Assembly (NCBI GenBank): GCA_009781695.1 | Contig: WQVH01000008.1 | Span: 1 to 49,477 of the forward strand | Length of the DNA: 49,477 nucleotides | Source: Oscillospiraceae bacterium | Lineage (GTDB): Bacteria > Bacillota > Clostridia > Oscillospirales > Oscillospiraceae | Reading direction: 5' to 3' | Shown: positions 14,729 through 23,307 of the stretch, one piece after another | How positions within the stretch are numbered: the first letter of the stretch is position 1 | Layout: every line of letters begins with the position of its first letter | The notes under the pieces: model-generated | The model's database searches: none | Told to the model about the DNA's origin: nothing | The model's input: only the letters and a program-made list of their open reading frames with translations | Position numbers and translations under genes: made by a program

Positions 14729-16249
14729 ATGGTCTCGAAAGTCAGGTCATTCGGTTTGGGCGGCATCAGGGGATATGAAGTATCTGTCGAGTGCTATGTG
14801 GCTTCTGGGTTACCTGCCTTTGACATCGTGGGGCTACCCGATGCCGCCGTCAAGGAGGCGCGCGAGCGCGTCAGAGCCGCAACCAAAACTTGCGGCATGC
14901 CCTTTCCTATGAGCAGAATCACAGTCAATCTTGCACCGGCCAATACCAAAAAAGCCGGAACCGTATATGACTTGCCTGTGATGTTGGGCATACTCTGTGC
15001 CGCAGGAAATATCACTCCACTACCCAGAGATACCGCCTTTTTGGGCGAACTGTCCCTAACCGGAGAACTGCGCCACATTTCCGGGGCATTACCTATGGCA
15101 CTCTGCGCCGGAAAACTCGGCGTAAAACATCTGTTCGTACCCGCTGATAACGCCGCAGAGGCTGCATATGCCTCCGATGTCGCCATTTACCCTGTCGCAC
15201 ATGTCCATGATCTGATGTCGCACTTAAGAGGAATTTCACCGATCAAACCTATTTCGCCCAAGACGCCCACGCCGGATTACAGTTTTGCCCCTGACTTTTC
15301 CGAGGTCAAAGGGCAAGAGCATGTCAAGCGTGCACTCGAAGTCGCCGCTGCCGGAGGTCATAACATCCTGATCGTTGGCCCACCGGGTGCAGGAAAGAGT
15401 ATGCTCGCTAAGCGTCTGCCGACAATCCTTCCGGACATGAGCCGGGACGAAATGATTGAAACGACTGAGATTCATTCTGTCGCAGGTCTTACGAGCAGAG
15501 AGCGACCCATCATGTCTTCCAGACCATTTCGTTCACCGCATCATACCGTGTCCGCACCTGCCATCGCCGGCGGCACGTCTAACCCTAAACCCGGCGAGAT
15601 ATCTTTGGCACATAATGGCATTCTATTTCTCGATGAGCTGCCGGAATTTAGTCGCGATGTCTTAGAGGCGCTGCGCCAACCACTTGAAGATGGTCAAGTC
15701 ACCATCTCACGTGCCGCATCCTCAGTCACCTATCCCAGCAGATTTATGTTGGTATGCGCAATGAACCCTTGCAAATGCGGTTGGGTCGGACATAAGTCCG
15801 GTCGGTGCATCTGTTCTGCACACTCTGTTACCAAGTATCATGAGCGCCTATCCGGGCCGCTTCTTGACCGGCTGGATATGTATATTGAAGCTCCATCTCT
15901 TGAGTATGAAGAACTTATTGAAGTCCGCGAGGCCGAATCTTCATGTACCATACGCAAGCGAGTCAATGCCGCACGCAACATGCAGCGCAGACGATATCAG
16001 GAAAGTAAAATCAGCTGCAACGCACACATTGGCACACAGCAGATTCAGGAGCATTGCGCTCTGTCTCCCGAATGCAAGAAGCTCATGCGTGATGCATATT
16101 CAAGACTGGCCATGACCGCCAGATCATATGACCGGATACTGCGTGTGGCACGAACCATTGCCGATCTTGATGATGCTGACCGCATCATGATTTCACATCT
16201 TGCAGAAGCCATACAATATCGTCAAATTTCATTTTTACAAAATGTGTGA
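14729..16249 (+). CDS. comM: YifB/ComM family Mg-chelatase-like AAA+ ATPase
   Basis: A 506-residue protein of usual family length. An N-terminal ChlI domain (about 20-140, LPAFDIVGLPDAAVKEARER) is followed by an AAA+ core with Walker A GPPGAGKSM near 217 and Walker B ILFLDELPEF. The Cys cluster CAMNPCKCGW...CICS follows, then the conserved C-terminal domain (RSYDRILRVARTIADLDD). In Haemophilus and Vibrio, ComM promotes branch migration during natural transformation. A weak GAGGT site precedes the ATG. The 268 bases upstream show no clear promoter. First of three plus-strand genes with thiI and cinA. Confidence 0.93.
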   Translation: MVSKVRSFGLGGIRGYEVSVECYVASGLPAFDIVGLPDAAVKEARERVRAATKTCGMPFPMSRITVNLAPANTKKAGTVYDLPVMLGILCAAGNITPLPRDTAFLGELSLTGELRHISGALPMALCAGKLGVKHLFVPADNAAEAAYASDVAIYPVAHVHDLMSHLRGISPIKPISPKTPTPDYSFAPDFSEVKGQEHVKRALEVAAAGGHNILIVGPPGAGKSMLAKRLPTILPDMSRDEMIETTEIHSVAGLTSRERPIMSSRPFRSPHHTVSAPAIAGGTSNPKPGEISLAHNGILFLDELPEFSRDVLEALRQPLEDGQVTISRAASSVTYPSRFMLVCAMNPCKCGWVGHKSGRCICSAHSVTKYHERLSGPLLDRLDMYIEAPSLEYEELIEVREAESSCTIRKRVNAARNMQRRRYQESKISCNAHIGTQQIQEHCALSPECKKLMRDAYSRLAMTARSYDRILRVARTIADLDDADRIMISHLAEAIQYRQISFLQNV

Positions 16250-16312
16250 TACAATACGGAATGCGAAAAGCCGTACGGCTTTGCTTCTTGCATAAACAAT
16301 GGATTGGAGCTT

Positions 16313-17491
16313 ATGATACAAATGAACGACATAATACTGCTCAAACAAGGTGAAATGGTACTCAAGGGATTAAATCGGCGGGAATTCGAGGTAAAACTCT
16401 TATCAAATATCAGACGCAGATTAAAAACATTCGGCACATTTAAAGTATACAGCATGCAATCCACCGTGTATGTGGAGCCGCAGGATGATGCGCGTATGGA
16501 TGAGGCTTTTGAAGCTTGCAAAGCGATTTTCGGCGCAATGTCTGTCACACGCGCTGCGGCTTGTGCCAAGGACAAAGATGCGATACTTCAGACCACTATA
16601 GAATATCTTGGCCCTACGCTCCGCACAGTAAATTCATTCAAAGTAGAATCCAAACGTGCGGACAAGCGTTTTCCAATGGGTTCTATTGAGCTTTCTCAAT
16701 ATGTCGGCGGGCTGCTGCACGACCACTTTACCCATCTCAAACCCGATATGCATCATCCCGAACTTACGGTCAATATAGAGATTCGTGATCTTGCCGCATA
16801 TGTGCATGGACCTGCGGAGTCGGGCGCAGGGGGGTTGCCTGTTGGCGTTGGCGGTCGCATGGTATCACTGCTGTCCGGAGGGATCGACAGTCCTGTCGCC
16901 ACGCATATGATCGCAAGGCGCGGCGTACAAGTGATCCCTGTACATTTCTTCACACCGCCATATACTTCTGAGATGGCCAAAGACAAGGTGCTTAAACTAG
17001 CCAAACTGCTCACAAAATACTGTGGCCGCCTCAAGGTTGATTTGGTACCCTTTACGCATATATCCGAAGAGATTGGCAAAAACTGTCCCGAGGGTCTCAT
17101 GACCATCATCATGCGCCGATTCATGATGCGCATCGCCGAACGCATTGCGATAGACAATGGCTGTACCGCTATTGTAACCGGCGAGAATCTTGGTCAGGTC
17201 GCCAGTCAAACCGCCGAAGCGCTGGCGGTCACAGAGGCTTGTTTGTCCATTCCTACTTTCAGACCCCTGCTTGCGATGGACAAAAATGAAATCGTCGAAA
17301 GATCACGTGTCATCGGCACATATGAAACTTCAATTTTACCATATGAGGACTGTTGCACCGTCTTTACTCCCCGGCGTCCGCGTACAAAGCCCAAAATAGC
17401 CGAGGTGCTTGACGCAGAAGAAGCATTGGATATTGAGTCACTTGTTCAGGAGGCTATAGATGCCATTGAACGGGTTACGATTGACATATAA
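16313..17491 (+). CDS. thiI: tRNA 4-thiouridine synthetase ThiI
   Basis: A 392-residue ThiI. A ferredoxin-like/THUMP region (about 1-165) leads to a PP-loop ATP pyrophosphatase with SLLSGGIDSP near 187. The conserved ILPYEDCCTVFTPRRPRTKP lies near the end, with the sulfur-transfer Cys. There is no C-terminal rhodanese domain, as usual in Firmicutes. ThiI makes 4-thiouridine at tRNA position 8 and can feed thiamine thiazole synthesis. The start is ambiguous (TTG 16304, ATG 16313 or ATG 16322); GGAG sits just before them. Confidence 0.94.
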   Translation: MIQMNDIILLKQGEMVLKGLNRREFEVKLLSNIRRRLKTFGTFKVYSMQSTVYVEPQDDARMDEAFEACKAIFGAMSVTRAAACAKDKDAILQTTIEYLGPTLRTVNSFKVESKRADKRFPMGSIELSQYVGGLLHDHFTHLKPDMHHPELTVNIEIRDLAAYVHGPAESGAGGLPVGVGGRMVSLLSGGIDSPVATHMIARRGVQVIPVHFFTPPYTSEMAKDKVLKLAKLLTKYCGRLKVDLVPFTHISEEIGKNCPEGLMTIIMRRFMMRIAERIAIDNGCTAIVTGENLGQVASQTAEALAVTEACLSIPTFRPLLAMDKNEIVERSRVIGTYETSILPYEDCCTVFTPRRPRTKPKIAEVLDAEEALDIESLVQEAIDAIERVTIDI

Positions 17492-17549
17492 TCAAGTGGT
17501 CTGCAAAGTCTAAAAGTCACCATATTTATAAAAGAATGGGGTTTTGCAC

Positions 17550-18809
17550 GTGCGTGAATATAAAGCAGAGATCATAGGTGTAGGTACCGAGCTATTATTG
17601 GGGAACACTGTCAACACTGATGCACAGGATGTTTCTTTGCTGCTATCTAAACTGGGCATAAATGTCTATTTTCATACGGTGGTCGGAGACAATCCAACAC
17701 GGCTCAAAGAGGCTGTTGAGATTGCCAAAATCCGCGCAGATATCATCATCACAACAGGCGGTCTCGGACCGACATATGATGATTTGACCAAGCAAACACT
17801 GGCAGAAGCATTTGGTAAAAAACTCATATTCCATGAAGACATCGCTCACAAAATCAGGGATTTCTTTGCAAATCGCATCCCCGCAATAGAGATGACCGAA
17901 AACAACCTTCAGCAAGCACAGTTGCCTGAAGGCTGCATCATATTTGAAAACGAGCTTGGAACTGCACCGGGCTGTGCATTTGAAGCCGAAGGCAAACATG
18001 TCATTATGCTGCCCGGCCCTCCTCGCGAGTGTAGAAGTATGCTCAAAATTTGTGCAGAGCCTTATTTGAAAGCGCTCTCACAAGCCGAAATCCACTCCCA
18101 CAACATACATATATTCGGTCTCGGAGAGAGTGCCGTTGAGGAAAAACTCATTGACCTCATGGAAACGCTGAACAATCCCAGCCTTGCGCCTTATGCGAAA
18201 GACGGCGAGGTGATGCTTCGACTCACTGCAAAAGCATCATCTAGGCAAGATGCACAAGATCTCATGCTGCCTGTCTTGCAAAAAATACAAAATGTACTCG
18301 GCAACATTGTCTATGGCGTGGATACCGACAGTCTGGAAAACACTGTCTTTCACCTACTCAAAGAGCGTGGTCTTACCCTCGCTGTAGCAGAGTCTTGCAC
18401 CGGCGGCTTGTTGTCTAAGCGGCTTACCGATGTCCCGGGAATATCAAGGGTCTTTATGGGCAGTGTCGTAGCCTATAGCGCGCATGCTAAGACTGCGCTT
18501 TTGGATGTACCGCAGGATCTCATATCCGACAACAACGCAGTCAGCCGCGAGGTCGCTCTGGCCATGGCTCAAGGTGTCCGGCATAAATTCAATGCGGATA
18601 TCGGCATCGGCATCACCGGTATCGCAGGGCCTGAAACAGACAGTTCCGGGCAGTCGCCCGGAACGATCTTCATCGCACTGTGCTCAAATGATCATACGTA
18701 TTGCAGAAGCCCTCATCTCTTCCATGATCGGGAGCGTATACGTATTGGCGGCGCTTCACATGCGCTGGATATGATTCGGCGGTTATTGACAGACCTGCCG
18801 GTAGAGTAG
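17550..18809 (+). CDS. cinA: CinA family protein (nicotinamide-nucleotide amidase/competence-damage inducible)
   Basis: A 419-residue two-domain CinA. The N-terminal MoCF-like domain has AEIIGVGTELLLGNTVNTDA and TTGGLGPTYDDLTK. The C-terminal amidase domain has LAVAESCTGGLLSKRLTDVP and GIGITGIAGPETDSSGQSPG, including the Ser nucleophile motif. GTG 17550 is chosen because GGGG lies eight bases upstream and the protein then begins MREYKAEIIGVG. Role: deamidates NMN and repairs pyridine nucleotides; in some species it is co-expressed with competence genes, which fits the nearby comM. Confidence 0.95.
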   Translation: MREYKAEIIGVGTELLLGNTVNTDAQDVSLLLSKLGINVYFHTVVGDNPTRLKEAVEIAKIRADIIITTGGLGPTYDDLTKQTLAEAFGKKLIFHEDIAHKIRDFFANRIPAIEMTENNLQQAQLPEGCIIFENELGTAPGCAFEAEGKHVIMLPGPPRECRSMLKICAEPYLKALSQAEIHSHNIHIFGLGESAVEEKLIDLMETLNNPSLAPYAKDGEVMLRLTAKASSRQDAQDLMLPVLQKIQNVLGNIVYGVDTDSLENTVFHLLKERGLTLAVAESCTGGLLSKRLTDVPGISRVFMGSVVAYSAHAKTALLDVPQDLISDNNAVSREVALAMAQGVRHKFNADIGIGITGIAGPETDSSGQSPGTIFIALCSNDHTYCRSPHLFHDRERIRIGGASHALDMIRRLLTDLPVE

Positions 18810-18844
18810 TTGATATACGCTACCCTTAAGCTAACCCCACCGTT

Positions 18845-18923
18845 TTGTCTTTCTGAGCGCAGCGAAGAATCTTACTTTTGCAATATCTTGTACAATACCC
18901 TTCGCTTTGCGCTTCAATGACAA
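18845..18923. repeat. REP-like palindromic repeat between cinA and the sortase gene
   Basis: Left arm TTGTC(18845)...GAGCGCAGCGAAG(18867) and right arm CTTCGC(18900)...GCGCTTCAATGACAA(18923) are imperfect inverses around a 32-base centre. The core TCTGAGCGCAGCGAAGAATC resembles dispersed palindromic repeats of the TCATTCTGAGCG type known from many bacterial genomes. It sits between convergent genes and may act as a terminator. Confidence 0.6.
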
Positions 18924-18935
18924 GGATGTCTTCAT

Positions 18936-19784
18936 TCACTCCACCCCTCCGAACTGCACCAGCTTCCCTACGACTACAAGCCGTGCATTTGCAAAATCAT
19001 ATGCACAAGTAGCAAGACTCACGATCCTGTCATCTGCCCCAACCTCCACATCGCTCTGCACTATTGAGCGTCTCTTGGTCTCGGCAACATGGCGCAAGAA
19101 GCCTTCATCATCTTTAAAGCTGATCGGTGGAGTTTCGACACCTGAATCGACAAGATACACCGAAAAGAGCATGAGTGCAAAGTCAGCATGCGGCGTGTAA
19201 ATATATATGATGTTGTGCTCATCAAAAAATGTTTGATTTCTCAGATATTTTAATGCGCCGAACATATCATCCGTTTGAGACATATGTCCGTAGATCATTG
19301 TGTTTTTGTCAGATAAATCCGGATTGTTCCTGTAATCTACAAAAATAGAACCGCTCCTGTGCTTCGTCCCATCAGGCAGATGACCCAAAAAGAAGTAGTT
19401 ATCTGTCCACTGTACTATGGGGTAATCAATCGCAGTGCCTTCCAATCTGATCCAACCGGTGAGTGCAGAAATCCGCGCACCCAGCGCTTCAAAATCCATA
19501 TAGGCCATCCAAGGTTCTGACGTTATACGTGCTTGAACATCACCACCGGTCGGCGCACTTACGCTATCAGACAGCGGCGCTGCGCTAAAATTGCGTGGAC
19601 GAGTCTCAACACCTGTGGCAAGCATCGTGTAGTGATTTCGGCTTTGACGCTCTAAGAGCACATCCGTTCCCAACCATATGCCGAATATCAAAACACTTGC
19701 TGCACACAGCCCCAGTGCGATATAAAGAATCCTCAAAGTTTTCTTTGCGCTCTTCTTTTTGGTGTTTTTTTCTGTTGTTGTCAT
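18936..19784 (-). CDS. Class B sortase
   Basis: A 282-residue sortase: basic N-terminus, one membrane anchor (about 17-42), then the beta-barrel. Catalytic His is in MIYGHMSQ, Cys in VSLATCAYDF and Arg in NARLVVVGKL. The TLxTC-like site and the helix insertion between His and Cys fit class B. ATG 19784 has AGGGG nine bases upstream. It is located just downstream of a gene whose product ends in an MPQTG anchor, the likely substrate. Enzyme at the outer membrane face, joining surface proteins to peptidoglycan or to each other. Confidence 0.92.
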   Translation of the reverse strand: MTTTEKNTKKKSAKKTLRILYIALGLCAASVLIFGIWLGTDVLLERQSRNHYTMLATGVETRPRNFSAAPLSDSVSAPTGGDVQARITSEPWMAYMDFEALGARISALTGWIRLEGTAIDYPIVQWTDNYFFLGHLPDGTKHRSGSIFVDYRNNPDLSDKNTMIYGHMSQTDDMFGALKYLRNQTFFDEHNIIYIYTPHADFALMLFSVYLVDSGVETPPISFKDDEGFLRHVAETKRRSIVQSDVEVGADDRIVSLATCAYDFANARLVVVGKLVQFGGVE

Positions 19785-19817
19785 ATCCACCAACCCCTAA
19801 CCTAACTGATTGTGGCG

Positions 19818-19849
19818 TTAGAGCCGATTGTGGGAGCAATCGGCTCTAA
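19818..19849 (-). terminator. Hairpin between surface protein and sortase genes
   Basis: A perfect 13-bp stem (19818-19830 with 19837-19849, loop TGGGAG). There is no T-run after it on the minus strand, so it may be an attenuator or processing hairpin that lowers sortase expression. Confidence 0.6.
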
Positions 19850-19900
19850 CTTAAGAGAGATTACATCTGCGCGCTATAAGAACGCATGGAGTTATTGAGT

Positions 19901-22096
19901 TTAGTCTGCTTCAAGTACTGACTCTGCATCAGCTTTTCTTTTCAGCAAGCGGATCTTGTGTGAGATCACAGCCATAATCAGTGCTGAGAGGATAAATCCG
20001 GAGGTCAGTACCGAGCTGATATCGGCAAGTCCTGTCTGTGGCATCATGCTCAGCGGGACATCCTCTTCCATCAAGACCATTTCGATCTCCGGTGGTGCCT
20101 CATTTTCGTAGTAGCCCTCTTCCAACGCTGCCAGCGGCACTTCCGCTTCAAGCATATCCACAACCTCCGGAGTCGATGCCTCCTCTACTGTGGGTTCATA
20201 TACTACAGGCTCTGGGGCTTGTTCCAGTGGGGCAGGCTCATCTTCAACCACCACTGTGGGTTGATCCTCCGGCTCAGCAGATCCGCCGCCTATTACAACA
20301 GGCTCACCCGGCTCGCTGCGTACGAAAGTTCCGGGGACGAATTCGTTGGTTTGGAAGTTGAATGTTCCCGGTATAAATTCGCCGGTGTCGGGATTGAACA
20401 TTCCGGGGATAAACTGGCCGGGTTCAAAGGCAAAGTCACCGTATATAAATGCCTCTCCCTCAAATTCAAACTCATCGTAGGTGAATTCGCCGCGGATGAA
20501 CACAAACGCTCCTTCATCGAACTCACCGGGGTCGAACACGAACTGCCCTTCTTCGAATTGTCCGGGGATGAACACAAACTCTCTTTCTTCGAATTCACCC
20601 GGAGTGAAGACGAACTCTCCTTTGTCGAATTCATTAGCCTTAAACTCATATACGCCTCTGACATATATGGGTTCTTCCGGACTCTCTCCGATTTGGGGCG
20701 GTGCGGTCGGTATATCGCCCGGCTCTATCGGCGGGCTGGGTGGTTCGAGTCCAAATACCGGCATACCGGTTGAGGTATATTCGCTGAGGCCAAAGCCGGA
20801 AGACCCTGATTGATTGACAATCGTTACATTATGGACACCCACACCGTTGACTGTAAATTCATGGTATGTGTATACATTTCCGTTTTTGAGTGTCAGGGTA
20901 AATGTACCTTGCATTGCTCCATCGGATACGGTGACAATAAACGGTGCATTACCGCCTCCGGAGAGCACGATACCATTGGCTATTTCTAAATATGTGCTGC
21001 CGTTGATATTACTTGATGATGGTGGGGCATTCGGAATTTCCCGATAGCTAAAGGCTTCAACAGTTCCGTTTTCTACACCCTCTTGAAACTCATTCCACGC
21101 ATCAAGTGCTTCTTGATGGCGCGTTCGAGCATCTTGATAGGCTGCTTCTTCCACCAAGTATTTATCCATTGCGGCAAGATATTCACCCAGAACTCTGTCG
21201 TAGTCTTCCACATCAATGCCGTGTTGTGCCAGCGCTTCTTCCCATGCTTTGTACGCTGTTTCCCACTCGCCATATGCATCCAAGTAGTCTTGATATATCG
21301 AATCAAGCCACTCTTTGTGCAGTCCATCTTGCTCTTGATCAAACAAGCCTTCCTCACGAATTGCACGTGCGTCTTCTTCCGCTCTAAAGTCTGCAAGACG
21401 TTGCGCTTCAGATTTCATAAAGCTTCTATATTCTCTCATTTCACGAATTTCTTCATGTTTTTCAAACCGTGCTAAGCGTGCTGCTTCTGCCTCGTCAAAA
21501 TCTCTCTGCTCATCAATTTCACGTTGTGTTTCTTTAGCGTCAAACGCTGCCTTGTCTAATCTTTGTTGTTCATCAAAATCTTCGCGCTCTTTAATTTCAC
21601 GTGCTATCTCAGATTGGTCAAACACTTCCTTGTCTAATCTTTGTTGTTCACCAAAATCTTCGCGCTCTCCAATTTCACGCTCTTTCTCAGACAGGTCAAA
21701 CGCTTTCTCGTGTTTTTCCCTCTCTACATCATAAGCATCACGCGCATCTTTTTCGAGTTCTCTCTGAGTTTCATTCCATTCGCGTTCTGCCTCAGCTTTT
21801 TCTTCCTCGTAAGTTCGCCATTCGGTTTCCCTACGCTCGTCTTCGGCTTTATTGAACTCGTCTTCCAGCCGCTCTTGTTCCGCTTCAAAAGCAATTCTCT
21901 CTAATTCAATACGCGCGGCTTCTTCAGCTTCCCATGCTTCTTTAGCTTCTCTTTGTTCCTCTTCGAAAGCTGCTTTCTCGGTTTCATAGCGCGCAGCTTC
22001 ATCAGCTTCCCATTGCGCCATTCTTTCAGCTTCTGCTTCATTAAAAGCATCTAATTCCGGGTCTTGACCCAGGATTTCTTCATTGATGTCAGCCAT
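19901..22096 (-). CDS. Large coiled-coil/repeat surface protein with sortase-type C-terminal anchor
   Basis: A 731-residue protein. ATG 22096 is picked from two close ATGs because GAGGGGG lies eight bases upstream. Residues about 10-340 form a highly charged Glu/Arg/Ala coiled coil with repeated phrases such as EREDFDEQQRLDK. About 345-440 is a beta-rich domain (STYLEIANGIVLSGGGNAPF). About 482-589 holds nine 12-residue repeats. About 600-680 is acidic and Pro-rich. The end has MPQTG, a hydrophobic helix (SVLTSGFILSALIMAVI) and a basic tail HKIRLLKRK. No N-terminal signal peptide is visible, which is odd for a sortase substrate. Two BTAD-type promoters lie upstream. Confidence 0.88.
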   Translation of the reverse strand: MADINEEILGQDPELDAFNEAEAERMAQWEADEAARYETEKAAFEEEQREAKEAWEAEEAARIELERIAFEAEQERLEDEFNKAEDERRETEWRTYEEEKAEAEREWNETQRELEKDARDAYDVEREKHEKAFDLSEKEREIGEREDFGEQQRLDKEVFDQSEIAREIKEREDFDEQQRLDKAAFDAKETQREIDEQRDFDEAEAARLARFEKHEEIREMREYRSFMKSEAQRLADFRAEEDARAIREEGLFDQEQDGLHKEWLDSIYQDYLDAYGEWETAYKAWEEALAQHGIDVEDYDRVLGEYLAAMDKYLVEEAAYQDARTRHQEALDAWNEFQEGVENGTVEAFSYREIPNAPPSSSNINGSTYLEIANGIVLSGGGNAPFIVTVSDGAMQGTFTLTLKNGNVYTYHEFTVNGVGVHNVTIVNQSGSSGFGLSEYTSTGMPVFGLEPPSPPIEPGDIPTAPPQIGESPEEPIYVRGVYEFKANEFDKGEFVFTPGEFEEREFVFIPGQFEEGQFVFDPGEFDEGAFVFIRGEFTYDEFEFEGEAFIYGDFAFEPGQFIPGMFNPDTGEFIPGTFNFQTNEFVPGTFVRSEPGEPVVIGGGSAEPEDQPTVVVEDEPAPLEQAPEPVVYEPTVEEASTPEVVDMLEAEVPLAALEEGYYENEAPPEIEMVLMEEDVPLSMMPQTGLADISSVLTSGFILSALIMAVISHKIRLLKRKADAESVLEAD
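20330..20653 (-). repeat. Nine 36-bp repeats encoding xFxFxxGEFxxG units
   Basis: Nine in-register 12-residue units, for example EFVFIPGQFEEG, QFVFDPGEFDEG and DFAFEPGQFIPG. Phe at positions 2, 4 and 9 and Gly near 7 and 12 are the constants. The pattern suggests a stacked beta-solenoid-like or fibrous segment. Confidence 0.85.
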
Positions 22097-22136
22097 TGTC
22101 ATTACCCCCTCAAATTTGTTCGCTGAGTATAGTTTC

Positions 22137-22170
22137 ATTGTACGCTATCGTTGTCACAAGCATGTCACGA
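22137..22170 (-). promoter_or_regulatory. BTAD/SARP-type promoter P1 of the surface protein gene
   Basis: On the minus strand: GTGAC-N6-GTGACAA (22169-22151), exactly 8 bp, then -10 TACAAT (22142-22137). There is no -35 box; the direct repeats with an 11-bp period occupy its place, as at promoters activated by SARP-family regulators. Confidence 0.75.
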
Positions 22171-22228
22171 TTTGTGAATTTTCCGCACCCATTCTTCTTT
22201 ATTGAGACATTTTTGTCTCTATATCCGA

Positions 22229-22262
22229 ATCATACGCTTGTTTTGTCACGCATGTGTCACAA
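22229..22262 (-). promoter_or_regulatory. BTAD/SARP-type promoter P2 of the surface protein gene
   Basis: On the minus strand: TTGTGAC-N6-GTGACAA (22262-22243), exactly 8 bp, then TATGAT (22234-22229). The architecture is the same as the promoter 92 bp downstream. Confidence 0.72.
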
Positions 22263-22294
22263 TTATTGACTTTTTTATCTCAAAAACACGAATT

Positions 22295-22314
22295 TTGTCA
22301 CACGAAAGTCACAA
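22295..22314. promoter_or_regulatory. Third TTGTCAC-N6-GTCACAA site
   Basis: The same two direct repeats with six-base spacing. No good -10 box lies 8 bp beyond it on the minus strand, so it may help occupancy of the other sites or act on the divergent gene at 22426. Confidence 0.6.
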
Positions 22315-22360
22315 CAAGACATTTTATGACATATTGTGCATCTCAAGACGCTCACAGGTC

Positions 22361-22389
22361 TTGTAAAAGAGTAGTAAATTCAGTATACT
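22361..22389 (+). promoter_or_regulatory. Sigma-A promoter for the zinc-ribbon protein gene
   Basis: TTGTAA (22361-22366), 17 bp and TATACT (22384-22389), 37 bases before the ATG. Confidence 0.72.
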
Positions 22390-22425
22390 CTTAAGTATAG
22401 TATGTCATGAGGGAGGCGATACCAT

Positions 22426-22929
22426 ATGGGAAAAATATTTGGAAAAGATAAAGATAGAGATGCGATTTTAAACACATCAATAAAGTCCAAGCATACTGCC
22501 CATGAAGAGCCGACGCAGACACTCGATCCTTTTAGTCATCAGGAGCTTTGGGCAAAGTCCACTTTACCACCCGATACTGAGGATTTGTATCCCATATTTG
22601 TCATATCCCCCGGAGAGTATTTGACCAACGAGACCATCAGACACAGGATGTGGCTTCATGATCTTTTTGATGATGAGGGTATACCATATTATATAGAGGT
22701 CAGGACTCAGCCCGGAAGCAGGCTCTTAAATGAGGCGCAGCATATTTTCATTGAAAAAAGACACGCCATGAGAGCGATTGCGCTCATCAATGAGTTTCGC
22801 AACCCGAAAAGTATCGTCAAGCAACAAGTAACTGATGGCAACAGTATCATGCAGAAGCAATGTCATGCTTGCGGCAAGGACATAGATTTTGATTATCATA
22901 AGTGTCCGCATTGTAAGGCATATGTCTAA
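22426..22929 (+). CDS. DUF2007-like protein with C-terminal zinc ribbon
   Basis: A 167-residue soluble protein with no signal peptide. The middle (about 55-125) has the ferredoxin-like look of DUF2007 signal-transducing domains (YYIEVRTQPGSRLLNEAQHI, EKRHAMRAIALINEF). The C-terminus is a CHACGKDIDFDYHKCPHC zinc ribbon. AGGGAGG sits nine bases before the ATG. It is divergent from the surface protein gene and shares the region with the GTCAC repeats. Function unknown; family call tentative. Confidence 0.7.
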   Translation: MGKIFGKDKDRDAILNTSIKSKHTAHEEPTQTLDPFSHQELWAKSTLPPDTEDLYPIFVISPGEYLTNETIRHRMWLHDLFDDEGIPYYIEVRTQPGSRLLNEAQHIFIEKRHAMRAIALINEFRNPKSIVKQQVTDGNSIMQKQCHACGKDIDFDYHKCPHCKAYV

Positions 22930-22944
22930 AATTATAAACACAAA

Positions 22945-22989
22945 AACCCTCCAAACTGATGCGCATTAAAGACATCAACTTGGAGGGTT
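22945..22989. terminator. Bidirectional intrinsic terminator
   Basis: Arms 22945-22961 and 22973-22989 pair over 17 bp with one G-T or A-C position. A-rich and T-rich flanks lie on both sides, between convergent genes. Confidence 0.88.
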
Positions 22990-23012
22990 ATATTATATAT
23001 TTTTAATGCTTT

Positions 23013-23258
23013 TTAGTCTTCCCACTCGACTGACTTGCTTTTGCCATCAGCTAAGGCTTCATCCATCAGTCTGAGCATTTCCAGCACGCTCCGGAAATTT
23101 TGCTTCATATTTTTTTCCGCCCACAATATCTGCCCTTGCCAAGTGGAGTTTTGCTGAAACCTGACAGAAATTTCAAAGGTGCACTTTGATACAGCAGTAT
23201 CTTCCTTATGGAGCTCAATAATCTCGTTCATTTTGTTTTTCTTGATTGCATTATTCAT
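23013..23258 (-). CDS. Small conserved protein of unknown function
   Basis: An 81-residue soluble protein. The core CTFEISVRFQQNSTWQGQIL then WAEKNMKQNFRSVLEMLRLM resembles a short family common in clostridia with the pattern NxSWQGxxxW...FRSxLEMxxLMDEAL. GAGGAAG precedes the ATG. It has its own BTAD-type promoter and lies between the surface protein module and the BTAD regulator, so it probably belongs to the same regulon. Function unknown; partner of a ligand or adaptor is conceivable. Confidence 0.8.
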   Translation of the reverse strand: MNNAIKKNKMNEIIELHKEDTAVSKCTFEISVRFQQNSTWQGQILWAEKNMKQNFRSVLEMLRLMDEALADGKSKSVEWED

Positions 23259-23307
23259 CTCTACACTTCCTCACATCATAACTTGTCTTTCACAGTGTCG
23301 CAACTAA

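Noticed and set aside
22241-22320. CRISPR-like array from the repeated GTCAC words
   Set aside because: Units are 5-7 bp with irregular large gaps and no spacer structure; they are better explained as activator direct repeats.
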